Of a stretch of DNA of 64,000 bases, positions 1-9,331 are shown piece after piece. How positions within the stretch are numbered: the stretch's first letter is position 1; each line of letters opens with the position of its first letter. A program made the translations under genes and the position numbers. The stretch is taken from contig CAVOWW010000029.1 of NCBI GenBank assembly GCA_963700255.1, forward strand, positions 124,001-188,000. The letters run 5' to 3'. The notes under the pieces are model-generated. The model did no database searches. It was not told the DNA's origin and worked only from the letters and a program-made list of their open reading frames with translations. The DNA comes from UBA10649 sp963700255. Its GTDB lineage: Bacteria > Actinomycetota > Actinomycetes > S36-B12.

Positions 1-783
1 GGCATGACGACCTCCTCGCGGTGCTGGCGCAGGTCGTAGATCCCCTCGACGGCGATCTGGACGGCCATGCGCCCGAAGCCCTCGATGCTGTGGCCCGGCA
101 TCGCGAAGTCACGAACGGAACCGAGCACAGCCACCATCGTCTGGTCGGGGGCGATGTCGAAGGCCGCCTCGATGATGTTGCGGTAGAACAGCATGTGCAG
201 GTTCTCGTCCAGGGCGATGCGCGCCATCAGCTGCTCGGCCACGGGATCCCCGGTCGCCGCACCCGTGTTCCGGTGGGAGACGCGGGTGGCGAGCTCCTGG
301 AAGGAGACGTAGGTCAGGCCCGGGAGGAAGCCGGGGTGGATCGCGGTGAAGCCGGCCTGCATGTGCGACATGCGCGCGTCCTCCAGCGCGACCGGGTCGA
401 CCGACCGGGTGACCAGCAGGTAGTCGCGGATCGCCGTGCCGTGGCGAGCCTCCTCGGCGGTCCAGCGGCCGAGCCACTCGGACCACGCACCCGTCGGTGC
501 CGACGTTCGTCGCGATCTCCGTGTGGTAGCTCGGGAGGTTGTCCTCCGTCAGCAGGTTGATGATCAGGCTGGTCCGGGCTGCATCGCTGAAACGCAGCTC
601 CTCGGGCGCCCAGTCGCGACCCCCCAGCGGACCGGCGAAGTCCTCGCCCTCGCTCCACGGGACGTACTCGTGCGGGTACCAGTCCTTGGCCATCGACAGG
701 TGGCGCTCGAGCTCGCGCGCGGCAACCGGCTCGAGCTCGAGCAGGAGGCGTTCATCCGTGACGTGGTCGGAGACAGCAGTCAT
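1..783 (-). CDS. Acyl-ACP desaturase, 3' end outside window, frameshifted
   Basis: Fatty acid desaturase of the soluble di-iron acyl-ACP family, which puts a double bond into acyl chains on acyl carrier protein. The ATG at 783 begins MTAVSDHVTDERLL. The reading continues through SLIINLLTEDNLPSYH, and after a frame change near 490 through WTAEEARHGTAIRDY and ALDENLHMLFYRNI. The EARH and DENLH segments are the expected iron-ligand (E-x-x-H) helices. The frame break is one extra base in a run of three G (minus strand) near 490, probably a sequencing error. The C-terminus lies beyond base 1. A CAGGCT hexamer (791-796) sits 7 nt upstream of the ATG, like the leaderless promoters elsewhere in the window. 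Confidence 0.82.
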
Positions 784-894
784 GGAGCACAGCCTGACAC
801 ACGGGAAAGTCAAGTACTTACGTCCTGTCCAACTGGGGGCACCACGCGGCTCCGAGGATTACTGTGGATGCAACGACACCGGGAGGTGCGAGCA

Positions 895-1377
895 ATGAGC
901 GAGAAGGTTGCCGGTTCAGCATCACCGGCGGAGGTGGCCCGGGTCACGGCTCACGGCACGGATGTTCCGGGTGACGCTGCGGACCAGGCCGAGCGGCTGA
1001 CGATGATCATGGAGGCCGAGGCCACGCACAACGCCCTGAACGGCGGTGGCGGCGAGGGCTCGCTCGACGACCTCCCGTACCCGCTGGAGGACCTCGAGGA
1101 CGTGCTCGCGATGGAGGAGGCCGAGGACTCCAGCGACGACCCCATGCACGCGGGCGGCCTCACTCCCGCACCGTGGGTGCCCGCCGAGCAGGCGGCCATG
1201 CACGTGATCGACCTCGACGACCCTGACGACAACGCCTACCTCGACGAGGAGACGGACGGCCAGCGCGCCGACCCGCTCCGCGACCAGTTCGACGGCAAGC
1301 CCGATGACCTCACCCCCGAGGACGAGACCCTCCTCGGCATCGACCCGTACGACGAGCCCGCCGCCCAGCAACGCTGA
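895..1377 (+). CDS. Acidic hypothetical protein
   Basis: A 160-residue protein of unknown function. It is very rich in Asp and Glu (for example LEDLEDVLAMEEAEDSSDD) and has no membrane segment, signal peptide or recognisable domain. The ATG at 895 has a good ribosome-binding site, GGGAGG, about 8 nt upstream, and codon use matches the neighbours. The larger frame that begins upstream at 436 is antisense to the desaturase and is not supported. It is divergent from the desaturase gene and 24 bp before the enoyl-CoA hydratase gene. Confidence 0.6.
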   Translation: MSEKVAGSASPAEVARVTAHGTDVPGDAADQAERLTMIMEAEATHNALNGGGGEGSLDDLPYPLEDLEDVLAMEEAEDSSDDPMHAGGLTPAPWVPAEQAAMHVIDLDDPDDNAYLDEETDGQRADPLRDQFDGKPDDLTPEDETLLGIDPYDEPAAQQR

Positions 1378-1401
1378 GGCACCTGCTGGCACAGTGGTGC
1401 C

Positions 1402-2196
1402 ATGACGCAGCCCGCCGACGAGCTCATCCGCTACGAGGTCAGCGACCACGTCGCGATCATCACCCTCAACCGTCCCGACCGGCTCAACGCCATCCTCCCG
1501 GGGATGGGCGACGAGTACGCGCGGCTGCTGCTGCGGGCGGATGCCGATCCGGACGTGCGGGCCATCGTCGTGACGGGCGCGGGTCGCGGCTTCTGCTCGG
1601 GTGCGGACCTGACGGTCCTCGCCGAGGGCCGTGAGGCGCTCGACGGCTACCTCGACGGCCAGGACGCGAACACCGTGCCCAGTGTCGCCCTGCTCATCGG
1701 CACTCCGGTCGCCACTGCCATCAACGGCCCTTGCGCTGGCATCGGGTTCGTCCTCGCCATCTCCGCCGACGTTCGCTTCGCCGCGCCGACCGCGACCCTC
1801 AGCACCTCCTTCAGCCGCCTGGGCCTGATCGCCGAGTACGGCGCGGCCTGGCTGCTGACGCGGCTCGTGGGCCTGGCCCATGCGACGGATCTGCTTCTCA
1901 CCGGACGCACCCTGACGGCGCAGGAGGCAGGCGGCATCGGCCTCGTGCGGGTCCAGGACGACCCGTTGGCCGCAGCCATGGCCTGGGCCGCGGACGTGGC
2001 CGCGAACTGCTCGCCCTCGGCCATGGCGGTCATGAAGCGCCAGCTTCTCGAGGCGGATGCCCAGGACCTGACCGCGGCGGTGGAGTCATCCCTGATCGAG
2101 ATGCGCGCGGCGTTCCAGCGCCCGGACCTGACCGCGGCGATCATGGCGAAGCTCGAGAAGCGCCCTGTGGAGTTCCCGCCCCGCTCGACGGACTGA
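1402..2196 (+). CDS. Enoyl-CoA hydratase/isomerase family protein
   Basis: A 264-residue single-domain crotonase-fold protein, the normal size for the family. It probably hydrates or isomerises an enoyl-CoA. The N-terminal strand IITLNRPDRLNAI, the first oxyanion-hole segment GRGFCSGADL (about residues 55-65) and the second, NGPCAGIGFVLAISADVRFA (about 110-130), are all clear. The catalytic loop reads SRLGLIAEYGAAWLL, with one acidic residue, like PaaG-type members. A CACAGT hexamer at 1390-1395 lies 6 nt before the ATG and there is no Shine-Dalgarno sequence. The substrate cannot be told from sequence. Confidence 0.9.
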   Translation: MTQPADELIRYEVSDHVAIITLNRPDRLNAILPGMGDEYARLLLRADADPDVRAIVVTGAGRGFCSGADLTVLAEGREALDGYLDGQDANTVPSVALLIGTPVATAINGPCAGIGFVLAISADVRFAAPTATLSTSFSRLGLIAEYGAAWLLTRLVGLAHATDLLLTGRTLTAQEAGGIGLVRVQDDPLAAAMAWAADVAANCSPSAMAVMKRQLLEADAQDLTAAVESSLIEMRAAFQRPDLTAAIMAKLEKRPVEFPPRSTD

Positions 2197-2200
2197 GCAG

Positions 2201-2737
2201 TCAGGCCAGCAGGCCGCAGTGGGCGAGGGCCATGCGCACCAGCCGGCCCTGTCCGCCGGACATCTCCTCCTGGAACGTGGGCGAGGCCACCTCGTCCGGC
2301 GTGACCCACACGAGGTCCAGGGCGTCCTGAGAGGGCACGCAGTCGCCGCCCATCGGGACGACGAAGGCCAGCGCGACCGCATGCTGACGGGGATCGTGGA
2401 ACCCGGAGACCTCGGGATCCGGGAAGTACTCGACGACGGTGAAGGGCTGCGGCGCGGGAGACAGCCGCGGCAGCGCCATGCCGCCCAGGTCCTTCTCCAG
2501 GTGCCGGAGCAGCGCGTCGCGCACGCGCTCCCCGTACAGCACCCGACCCGACACCACTGCTCGCGAGATGGTGCCATCGGGCATGGCCCGCAGCAGCAGT
2601 CCCACCAGGGTCACCTGGCCGCGCTCGTCGGTTCGGACGGGCACGGCGTCGATGTAGACGATCGGAAGCCGCTCGCGCGCGGACGCGAGGTCCTCGTCGG
2701 CCAGCCAGGATGCTCGGGAGTCCAGCATGTCGCTCAC
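2201..2737 (-). CDS. NUDIX-like protein (DUF4916 type)
   Basis: A 178-residue protein resembling the actinobacterial NUDIX hydrolase-like family DUF4916. The fold is suggested by LVGLLLRAMPDGTISRAVVSG followed by a helix GERVRDALLRHLEKDLGG. That helix occupies the Nudix-box position but lacks the canonical REUxEExGU glutamates, so catalysis is doubtful. The GTG start at 2737 is chosen because a TAGGGT hexamer (2745-2750, minus strand) lies 7 nt upstream, as at other leaderless genes here. An ATG three codons later (2728) is the alternative. It converges with the enoyl-CoA hydratase gene, 4 bp away. Confidence 0.7.
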   Translation of the reverse strand: MSDMLDSRASWLADEDLASARERLPIVYIDAVPVRTDERGQVTLVGLLLRAMPDGTISRAVVSGRVLYGERVRDALLRHLEKDLGGMALPRLSPAPQPFTVVEYFPDPEVSGFHDPRQHAVALAFVVPMGGDCVPSQDALDLVWVTPDEVASPTFQEEMSGGQGRLVRMALAHCGLLA

Positions 2738-2779
2738 GCGCACGACCCTACTGTCCACGACGCGGGTTATGGTGCTGCC

Positions 2780-3238
2780 ATGAGCGCCAGCACCCCCGCC
2801 CGCGACGGCAGCACCCGACCTGACGGCTCCGCGTACCCCGTTGCCAGGGACGAGGCCGATTGGCTGGGCGCCCTGTCGCCGAAGGAGTACCACGTCCTCC
2901 GGGAGGCCGGCACGGAGGCGCCGTTCGTCGGCGAGTACACCGACACCACCACCGAGGGCGTCTACCGCTGCCGGGCCTGCAGCGCCGAGCTGTTCCGCAG
3001 CGACGCCAAGTTCGACTCCCATTGCGGCTGGCCGAGCTTCTACGCCCCGCTGGCCAAGGACAGCGTCGTCTACCTCGAGGACCGGTCGATGGGATCGCTG
3101 CGTACCGAGGTGCGGTGCGCAGCATGCGGCGGTCACCTGGGCCACGTCTTCGAGGGCGAGGGCTACGGCACGCCCACGGACCTGCGCTACTGCATCAACT
3201 CGATCTCGATGACGCTGGAGCCCGCGCCGCCCGCCTAG
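2780..3238 (+). CDS. msrB: Peptide methionine (R)-S-oxide reductase
   Basis: MsrB reduces methionine-R-sulfoxide in proteins with thioredoxin-derived electrons and protects against oxidative damage. The 152-residue protein has both structural zinc CxxC pairs (CRAC near residue 72 and CAAC near 115), the HCGWPSF segment and the catalytic RYCINSISM block near the C-terminus. The ATG at 2780 follows a TATGGT hexamer at 2768-2773 by 6 nt and has no Shine-Dalgarno sequence, so the mRNA is probably leaderless. Its stop overlaps the stop of the convergent transporter gene. In M. tuberculosis msrB also lies near the DUF3000 and RNase D genes. Confidence 0.95.
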   Translation: MSASTPARDGSTRPDGSAYPVARDEADWLGALSPKEYHVLREAGTEAPFVGEYTDTTTEGVYRCRACSAELFRSDAKFDSHCGWPSFYAPLAKDSVVYLEDRSMGSLRTEVRCAACGGHLGHVFEGEGYGTPTDLRYCINSISMTLEPAPPA

Positions 3239-4065
3239 CCGCCCGCACTGATCATCACCACCCCGACCATCGCCACGGCCACGCCCGCGTACTGCACGGC
3301 GCGCAGGCGCTCGTGCAGGACGATCGCGGCGAGGACGGCCGTCACGACCGGGTACAGCGAGCCCAGGACCGCCGTCGTCGACAGCAGCCCGAGCGTCGTG
3401 GCCACTCCGTAGGCGACGTTGGCTCCGGCATCGAAGACTCCGATGGCGACCAGCGGCAGTGCGTCGCGACGCTGCACGCCACCGAGGGTGCGCACCTTGG
3501 CCAGGATGACGATGAACAGGATCACGGTCGTCACCCGCATGCCGGTCATGGTCATGAGGGGCGAGTAGGCGCTGCCCTCGGCCATCGTCAGGTACATGCC
3601 CCCGAACCCGAGTGCGGCGATGCCGGCGAGCACGAGCGGCTTCGCGGACTCCGCGCCGGACAGCTCCGGCCCGCTGGCGAGCAGGATCCCGACGATGGCG
3701 GCGATGATGCCCAGGATCTGGACGCCGCCCGGGATCTCGCCTCGGATCAGGCTGTAGGAGAGCGGGACGAGGACGGACAGGGCGACCAGCGGCGACACGA
3801 TGCCCATGGGGCCGATGGCCAGGGCCGCGTAGAACGCGAGCATGCCCACCATGCCCAGCAGGCTCGACGCGATCGCCCAGGGCCAGAAGCCCGGATCGGC
3901 GCCCCACGACATGGTGACCGTGGCCGCGGTGACGAGCACGACGAAGCCCACGGCCTGCGACAGGCCGTAGACGGCGAGTGCGGGAAGCCGGCGGGACGTG
4001 AATCCGCCCAGGAAGTCCGCCGTGCCCCACATCAGGCTCGAGGAGAGAGCAAGGAGGGCGGCCAT
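3235..4065 (-). CDS. EamA/DMT family transporter
   Basis: A 276-residue inner-membrane protein with about ten hydrophobic segments in two EamA repeats, the normal size for the drug/metabolite transporter superfamily. It opens with MAALLALSSSLMWGTADFLG, and the second repeat begins near AGIAALGFGGMYLTM. The substrate is unknown. The ATG at 4065 has TAGGGT (4072-4077, minus strand) 6 nt upstream, suggesting leaderless transcription. The facing gene starts at 4129, and the two promoters lie within the same 60 bp. Confidence 0.88.
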   Translation of the reverse strand: MAALLALSSSLMWGTADFLGGFTSRRLPALAVYGLSQAVGFVVLVTAATVTMSWGADPGFWPWAIASSLLGMVGMLAFYAALAIGPMGIVSPLVALSVLVPLSYSLIRGEIPGGVQILGIIAAIVGILLASGPELSGAESAKPLVLAGIAALGFGGMYLTMAEGSAYSPLMTMTGMRVTTVILFIVILAKVRTLGGVQRRDALPLVAIGVFDAGANVAYGVATTLGLLSTTAVLGSLYPVVTAVLAAIVLHERLRAVQYAGVAVAMVGVVMISAGG

Positions 4066-4128
4066 GCCGCCACCCTAGGTGCGGCGCGGCGCACCCCGGG
4101 GGGCCCCCACCGCACCTAGCCTGAGGCC

Positions 4129-4731
4129 GTGAGGTCGATTGCCGCCGGCACCGACGCCTTCGCGCTTGCTCTCGAGCAGCTGAAGGCGGCTGAAGTGCGG
4201 CCGGAGTTCGAGATCGACGAGGCGCCGGCCCCCCAGCGCCTCGCCCCAGCCGCCGTCGCGCTGACCGCGGAGATGTCGGACCCGGACTCGGATGCCGCCT
4301 CGGGCCGGTTCGTGCTGCTGCACGACCCCGATGGGGTCGAGGAATGGGACGGGTCCTTCCGGGCGGTCGTCTTCGTCCGGGCCTCCCTCGAGGACGATCT
4401 GGTCGAGGAGCCGCTGCTGCTGGACGTCGGCTGGAGCTGGGTGACCGAGTCCTTGGCCTCTCGCGGCTGCCGGGTGACGCAGATCGGGGGCACCGTGACA
4501 CGCACGGCCGGCCGGTCCTTCGGCACCATGGCCGAGCGGCCCACCGACGGCTACGTGGAGATCCGCGCCTCCTGGACGCCCATCGAGGCGCCCGACACGG
4601 GCGAGGTGCTCGACAGCATGGCCCAGCACGTCTCCGCCTGGGTCGATCTCATGGCCCAGGCCGCCGGGCTGCCTCCCGTGCCGCATGGCTTCTCGCAGGT
4701 CGGCACCCTACGGCGGCGCGGTCGGAGTTGA
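4129..4731 (+). CDS. DUF3000 domain protein
   Basis: A 200-residue actinobacterial conserved protein of unknown function. The whole length fits DUF3000, with motifs RPEFEIDEAPAPQRLAPA, VGWSWVTESL and GGTVTRTAGRSFGTM. In M. tuberculosis (Rv2680) it likewise precedes the RNase D-like gene. Here its TGA overlaps the RNase D start, so the two are probably translationally coupled and may act together in RNA metabolism (inference from context). The GTG at 4129 has TAGCCT at 4117-4122, 6 nt upstream. Confidence 0.9.
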   Translation: MRSIAAGTDAFALALEQLKAAEVRPEFEIDEAPAPQRLAPAAVALTAEMSDPDSDAASGRFVLLHDPDGVEEWDGSFRAVVFVRASLEDDLVEEPLLLDVGWSWVTESLASRGCRVTQIGGTVTRTAGRSFGTMAERPTDGYVEIRASWTPIEAPDTGEVLDSMAQHVSAWVDLMAQAAGLPPVPHGFSQVGTLRRRGRS

Positions 4732-5963
4732 GCGACCTCGAGCCTGTGGAGCCGGTGGCGCATCCGCCGTTCGAGCCGCGCGAGGGCGTGCCCTCCGTCA
4801 TCGTGGACGCGCACGAACTGCAGGCGTACGCCGACCTCCTTGCCACCGGCACGGGGCCCCTGGCCCTGGACGCCGAGAGGGCGTCCGGCTACCGCTACAG
4901 CCAGCGCGCTTATCTCGTGCAGGTGCGCAGGGCCGGCGCAGGCACAGCGCTGATCGATCCGATCGCGGTTCCCGACCTCAGCCCGATCCAGCAGGCGACG
5001 AGCGGCGTCGAGTGGATCCTGCACGCGGCGACGCAGGACCTGCCCTGCCTCGCAGAGCTGGGCCTTCGACCCGATTCGCTGTTCGACACCGAGCTCGCCG
5101 GGCGTCTCCTCGGGCGTGAACGCGTGAGCCTCGGGGCCCTCGTGCAGAGCGAGCTCGGGGAGGTGCTCGAGAAGGGACACGGCTCGGCGGACTGGTCCGT
5201 GCGCCCGCTGACGGCACCCCAGCTCCGATACGCAGCCCTCGACGTCGAGCTGCTCCCCGAGCTGCGTGAGGCCATGGCCCAGGCGCTCGCCGAGGCGGAC
5301 AAGACCGAGATCGCGGCCCAGGAGTTCACTGCTCTGCTCGGATTCATGCCGCGCGAGCGTGGTGAGGAGGAGTGGCGTCGCACGTCCGGCATCCATCGCA
5401 TCCGCAAGCCGCGAGCCCTGGCGGTGGTCCGAGCACTGTGGCTCACCCGGGACGAGATCGCCCAGCGTCGTGACATCGCCGTGGGCCGGATCCTGCCCGA
5501 CTCATCGATCGCGGCAGCCGCCCAGGCAACGCTGGCGTCGATGGACGACCTCGCCAGGCTCAAGGAGTTCAACGGCCGCGGTGCCGAGCGCTACCTGAAC
5601 CGGTGGTGGGCCGCCATCAGCGAGGCCCAGCAGCTCCCCGCCGCCGATCTCCCCGCCGCATCGATCCCGCCGACGGGACCACCGCCCCCGCGATCATGGG
5701 CCGACCGCGACCCGGCGGCGTTCGCCCGGCTCTCCGCGGCACGCGCCAGCCTCGCCGACATCGCGGAGGGCCTCGGGCTCCCGGTCGAGAACCTCCTCTC
5801 CCCCGACACCGTCCGACGGCTGTGCTGGAGCCCGCCCGAGCCTGCGGATCCCCAGCTGGTCTGCGACAGCCTGCTCGCCGCAGGCGCGCGGCAGTGGCAG
5901 GTGGACGCGACCGCGGCTGCCCTGTGCGCGGCCCTCGAGGCAGAGCCGGTTACTGGCGAGTAG
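4728..5963 (+). CDS. rnd: Ribonuclease D-like 3'-5' exonuclease with HRDC domain
   Basis: A 411-residue DEDD-family 3'-5' exoribonuclease. The exonuclease domain (about residues 25-190) shows LALDAERASGYRYSQRAYLV (first acidic pair), a central SLFDTELAGRLLG, and QLRYAALDVELLPEL carrying the last Asp/Tyr motif. An HRDC nucleic-acid-binding domain follows (about 215-295). The C-terminal extension is the type seen in actinobacterial homologs. The TTG start at 4728 overlaps the upstream stop (TTGA). GTG at 4746 is a possible alternative. Likely role: trimming of stable RNA. Confidence 0.9.
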   Translation: MSDLEPVEPVAHPPFEPREGVPSVIVDAHELQAYADLLATGTGPLALDAERASGYRYSQRAYLVQVRRAGAGTALIDPIAVPDLSPIQQATSGVEWILHAATQDLPCLAELGLRPDSLFDTELAGRLLGRERVSLGALVQSELGEVLEKGHGSADWSVRPLTAPQLRYAALDVELLPELREAMAQALAEADKTEIAAQEFTALLGFMPRERGEEEWRRTSGIHRIRKPRALAVVRALWLTRDEIAQRRDIAVGRILPDSSIAAAAQATLASMDDLARLKEFNGRGAERYLNRWWAAISEAQQLPAADLPAASIPPTGPPPPRSWADRDPAAFARLSAARASLADIAEGLGLPVENLLSPDTVRRLCWSPPEPADPQLVCDSLLAAGARQWQVDATAAALCAALEAEPVTGE

Positions 5964-5989
5964 CCAGCGAAGTTACTGGTCGGTAATAT
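5950..5989 (+). promoter_or_regulatory. Candidate operator and -10 element of the beta-oxidation operon
   Basis: Two copies of a 14-mer, TTACTGGCGAGTAG at 5950 and TTACTGGTCGGTAA at 5973, lie 23 bp apart. Each is an imperfect palindrome of the TTAC-N6-GTAA kind bound by TetR-type repressors. The second overlaps TAATAT (5984-5989), a good -10 element. They sit just upstream of the thiolase gene, so a fatty-acid-responsive repressor is likely (inference). Confidence 0.5.
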
Positions 5990-6052
5990 GGCGGCAGCCG
6001 CCCGGCCGGGCGCGCTGTGCCGAGCCGAGCACTCCAGACCGTAGGAGCCATC

Positions 6053-7252
6053 GTGGGCCGTTCCGCGCAAGAAGTCGTGTTCGTCGATGGGGTCCGCACC
6101 CCGTTCGGGAAGGCGGGCAGCGCCTTCGCCGAGACGCGGGCCGACGACCTCGTCGTGAAGGTCTTCCGGGAGCTGCTCCGGCGCAACCCGGGCCTGTCAC
6201 CCGAGCGGATCGACGACGTCGCCGTGGCCGCGACCACCCAGATGGGCGACCAGGGCATGACGATCGGCCGAACGGCCTCGCTGCTCGCGGGCATCCCCCA
6301 CTCGGTGCCGGGCTACTCCGTGGACCGCATGTGCGCGGGTGCCATGACCGCCGTCACGACGCTCAGCTCGGCCATCATGGCCGGTGCCTACGACGTCGCG
6401 CTCGCCGGTGGTGTCGAGAACATGTCACGCCATCCCATGGGTGAGGGCATGGACCCCAACCCTCGCTTCCTGGCCGATCGGATCGTCGACCTGGATGCGC
6501 TGAGCATGGGCGCGACGGCCGAGAACCTCCACGACCGCTTCCCCCGGCTCACGAAGGATCGGGCCGATGCGTTCGCACTGGGCTCGCAGCAGAAGACGGC
6601 TCACGCGTATGCCGAGGGGTGGATCCAGCCCGACCTTGTCCCGGTCGCGATGCGTTCCGCCGAGCAGGGATGGGGACTGCTGACCGCCGACGAGGCACCC
6701 CGGCCGAGCACCACGCTCGAGGGCCTCGGCGGGCTGAAGACGCCGTTCCGTCCGCACGGGCGCGTGACCGCGGGCAACAGCTCGGGCCTGAACGACGGCG
6801 CCACTGCTGCGCTCCTCGCAGCAGAGTCGGTGGCCGACGAGCTGGGCCTGCAGAAGAAGATGCGGATGGTCGGCTTCGCCTTCGCCGGCGTCGCTCCGGA
6901 GATCATGGGCATCGGCCCGGTGCCGAGCACGGAGAAGGCGCTGTCCCGCGCCGGCCTGTCCATCGAGGACATCGACCTGTTCGAGGTCAACGAGGCCTTC
7001 GCCGTGCAGGTGCTCGCCTTCCTCGACCACTTCGGCATCGCCGATGATGATCCGCGGGTCAACCCGATGGGCGGCGCCATCGCCGTGGGCCATCCGCTGG
7101 CGTCCAGCGGCATCCGACTCATGAGCTACCTCGCCCGCGACTTCGAGCGCAACCCGCAGGCCCGCTACGGCATCACGACGATGTGCATCGGGCTGGGCAT
7201 GGGCGGAACGGTGATCTGGGAGAACGTCAACTACGCAGGGAGCAAGGCATGA
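6053..7252 (+). CDS. fadA: Acetyl-CoA acyltransferase (thiolase)
   Basis: Thiolase, 399 residues, which cleaves 3-ketoacyl-CoA with CoA in beta-oxidation. The nucleophilic Cys is in DRMCAGAMT (about residue 93). The NEAFAVQV, GHPLASSG (His about 347) and MCIGLGMGG (second Cys about 378) motifs are complete. The GTG at 6053 is preferred because TAGGAG lies 6 nt upstream. An in-frame ATG at 6017 would add 12 unlikely residues. The TGA overlaps the ATG of the next gene (ATGA). Together they form the alpha/beta parts of a trifunctional-enzyme-like complex. Confidence 0.95.
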   Translation: MGRSAQEVVFVDGVRTPFGKAGSAFAETRADDLVVKVFRELLRRNPGLSPERIDDVAVAATTQMGDQGMTIGRTASLLAGIPHSVPGYSVDRMCAGAMTAVTTLSSAIMAGAYDVALAGGVENMSRHPMGEGMDPNPRFLADRIVDLDALSMGATAENLHDRFPRLTKDRADAFALGSQQKTAHAYAEGWIQPDLVPVAMRSAEQGWGLLTADEAPRPSTTLEGLGGLKTPFRPHGRVTAGNSSGLNDGATAALLAAESVADELGLQKKMRMVGFAFAGVAPEIMGIGPVPSTEKALSRAGLSIEDIDLFEVNEAFAVQVLAFLDHFGIADDDPRVNPMGGAIAVGHPLASSGIRLMSYLARDFERNPQARYGITTMCIGLGMGGTVIWENVNYAGSKA

Positions 7253-9306
7253 GCGACAACGCCAGCCACGACGAGGTCGTCACGCACGCACGCGTGCGAC
7301 TGCTCGACATGCCCGTCGGTGCCGGGACGATGGCCCTGATCACCGTCGACAACGATCGCGACCACACCCGGCCGAGCACCTTCGGTCCGGGTGGTCTCGC
7401 ATCGCTCGACGCCGCCCTCGATCAGGTGGCCGCGATGCAGGACCTCGCTGCGATCGCCGTCACCGGCAAGCCGTTCATCTTCGCGGTCGGTGCCGATCTC
7501 TCCGCGATCGGCCTGGTGAAGGACCAGGAGGTCATCCGGCAGTTCGGGGAGCTCGGCCATGCGGTGTTCCGTCGCCTCGGTGAGATGGACGTCCCGACCT
7601 TCGCCTTCGTGAACGGCGCGGCGATGGGCGGCGGCACCGAGCTGGCGCTGCACTGCGACTACCGGACCATGTCCACGGGCGCGGCCGCGATGTCGCTGCC
7701 GGAGGTCTTCCTCGGCCTGATCCCGGGCTGGGGCGGCGCGTGGCTGCTCCCGAACCTGATCGGCCCCGCGAACGCCCTCGAGGTGATCATCGCCAACCCG
7801 ATGCAGCAGAACAAGCAGATGAAGCCCAAGGACGCGCTCCGGCTGGGTGTCGTCGACGTGCTCTTCGAGCCGGCGGACTTCCTCGAGCAGTCCATTGCCT
7901 GGGCGGCGGGCGTCGTCAAGGGCGATGTGGGGGTCGAACGCGCCGCCGTCGACCGTGAGAGCTGGGATGCCGTCGTCGACATCGCCAAGGACATGCTCGA
8001 CGACCGCATCCATGGTGCGGCCCCGGCCCCCTACCGGGCGCTGGACCTCGTTCGCGCGGCCAGGACCGCGTCCCGCGACGAGGGCTTCGCGGCTGAGGAC
8101 GTAGCCCTGTCGGAGCTCGTGATGGGCGACGAGCTGCGTTCCTCCCTCTACGCGTTCGACCTCGTCCAGAAGCGGGCCAAGCGGCCGGTGGGCGTCCCGG
8201 ACAAGTCGCTCGCCCGCAAGGTCACCAAGGTGGGCGTCGTCGGCGCCGGTCTCATGGCCAGCCAGCTCGCCCTGCTGTTCGCCAAGCGCCTGCAGGTACC
8301 GGTCGTCATGACCGACCTCGATGCCGACCGGGTCGAGAAGGGCCTGCAGTTCGTCCGCGACGACGTGGCCGGGCAGGTGGCCAAGGGTCGTCTCACGCAG
8401 GACAAGGCCAACCGCCTGACCGCACTCGTCACGGGCTCCACCGACAAGGCCGCGTTCGCCGACGCCGACTTCGTGATCGAGGCGGTCTTCGAGAACCTGC
8501 CGGTCAAGAAGCAGGTGTTCGCCGAGGTCGAGGCCGTCGTGTCAGAGACGTGCATCCTCGCGACCAACACGTCGTCCCTCTCGGTCACCGAGATGGCGGC
8601 GGATCTCGCTCATCCCGAGCGGGTCGTGGGCTTCCACTTCTTCAACCCGGTGGCGCTCATGCCCCTGCTCGAGATCGCCCGGGCCGAGCAGACCGACGAC
8701 GCGACCCTCGCCACCGCGTTCGCGGTGGGCAAGTCGCTGAAGAAGACGTGCGTGCTCGTGAAGGACGCGCCCGCCTTCGTCGTCAACCGACTCCTGACCC
8801 GCTACATGGGCGAGGTCATCAAGGCCGTCGACGAGGGGACCGACCTGGCCGTCGCCGATCGGGCCAGTAACCCGCTGGGACTGCCGATGTCGCCGTTCAA
8901 CCTGATGGCCTTCGTCGGCCCGGCCGTGGCCTTCCACGTGTCAGAGACGATGAATGCGGCCTATCCGGATCGCTTCCACGTGTCCGACAACATGCGGCGC
9001 ATCGTCGAGGCCGGCAAGTCCGCCGTGGACCCCGACCTCGCCGACTTCCTCGTGCAGGGTGACATCGCGCTGACCGAGGAGCAGGTGCTGACGCGGGCCG
9101 CCGATGCGCTCGCCGACGAGGCCCGGCGCATGCTCGACGAGGGAGTCGTTGCCGAGGCGCAGGACATCGACCTCTGCATGATCATGGGGGCTGGCTGGCC
9201 GTTCTGGCTCGGTGGCATCACCCCGTACCTCGACCGCAGCGGCGCCTCCGAGCGTGCTGCCGGCGGTCGATTCCTGGCGCGCGGTGTCGCGTCGGTCCCT
9301 GAGTAG
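7249..9306 (+). CDS. fadB: 3-hydroxyacyl-CoA dehydrogenase / enoyl-CoA hydratase fusion
   Basis: A 685-residue multifunctional beta-oxidation protein. The N-terminal crotonase domain (about 1-300) shows FAVGADLSAIG and NGAAMGGGTELALHCDY. The central NAD-binding domain starts at VGVVGAGLMASQLALLFAKR (about 325) and carries NTSSLSV and HFFNPVALMPLLEI with the catalytic His. The C-terminal helical domain reads APAFVVNRLLTRYMGE. It is translationally coupled to the thiolase gene and is the last gene before a hairpin terminator. Domain order and length match actinobacterial FadB. Confidence 0.95.
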   Translation: MSDNASHDEVVTHARVRLLDMPVGAGTMALITVDNDRDHTRPSTFGPGGLASLDAALDQVAAMQDLAAIAVTGKPFIFAVGADLSAIGLVKDQEVIRQFGELGHAVFRRLGEMDVPTFAFVNGAAMGGGTELALHCDYRTMSTGAAAMSLPEVFLGLIPGWGGAWLLPNLIGPANALEVIIANPMQQNKQMKPKDALRLGVVDVLFEPADFLEQSIAWAAGVVKGDVGVERAAVDRESWDAVVDIAKDMLDDRIHGAAPAPYRALDLVRAARTASRDEGFAAEDVALSELVMGDELRSSLYAFDLVQKRAKRPVGVPDKSLARKVTKVGVVGAGLMASQLALLFAKRLQVPVVMTDLDADRVEKGLQFVRDDVAGQVAKGRLTQDKANRLTALVTGSTDKAAFADADFVIEAVFENLPVKKQVFAEVEAVVSETCILATNTSSLSVTEMAADLAHPERVVGFHFFNPVALMPLLEIARAEQTDDATLATAFAVGKSLKKTCVLVKDAPAFVVNRLLTRYMGEVIKAVDEGTDLAVADRASNPLGLPMSPFNLMAFVGPAVAFHVSETMNAAYPDRFHVSDNMRRIVEAGKSAVDPDLADFLVQGDIALTEEQVLTRAADALADEARRMLDEGVVAEAQDIDLCMIMGAGWPFWLGGITPYLDRSGASERAAGGRFLARGVASVPE

Positions 9307-9331
9307 GCCGAACCCGAGCAGGTTGGCCGCC

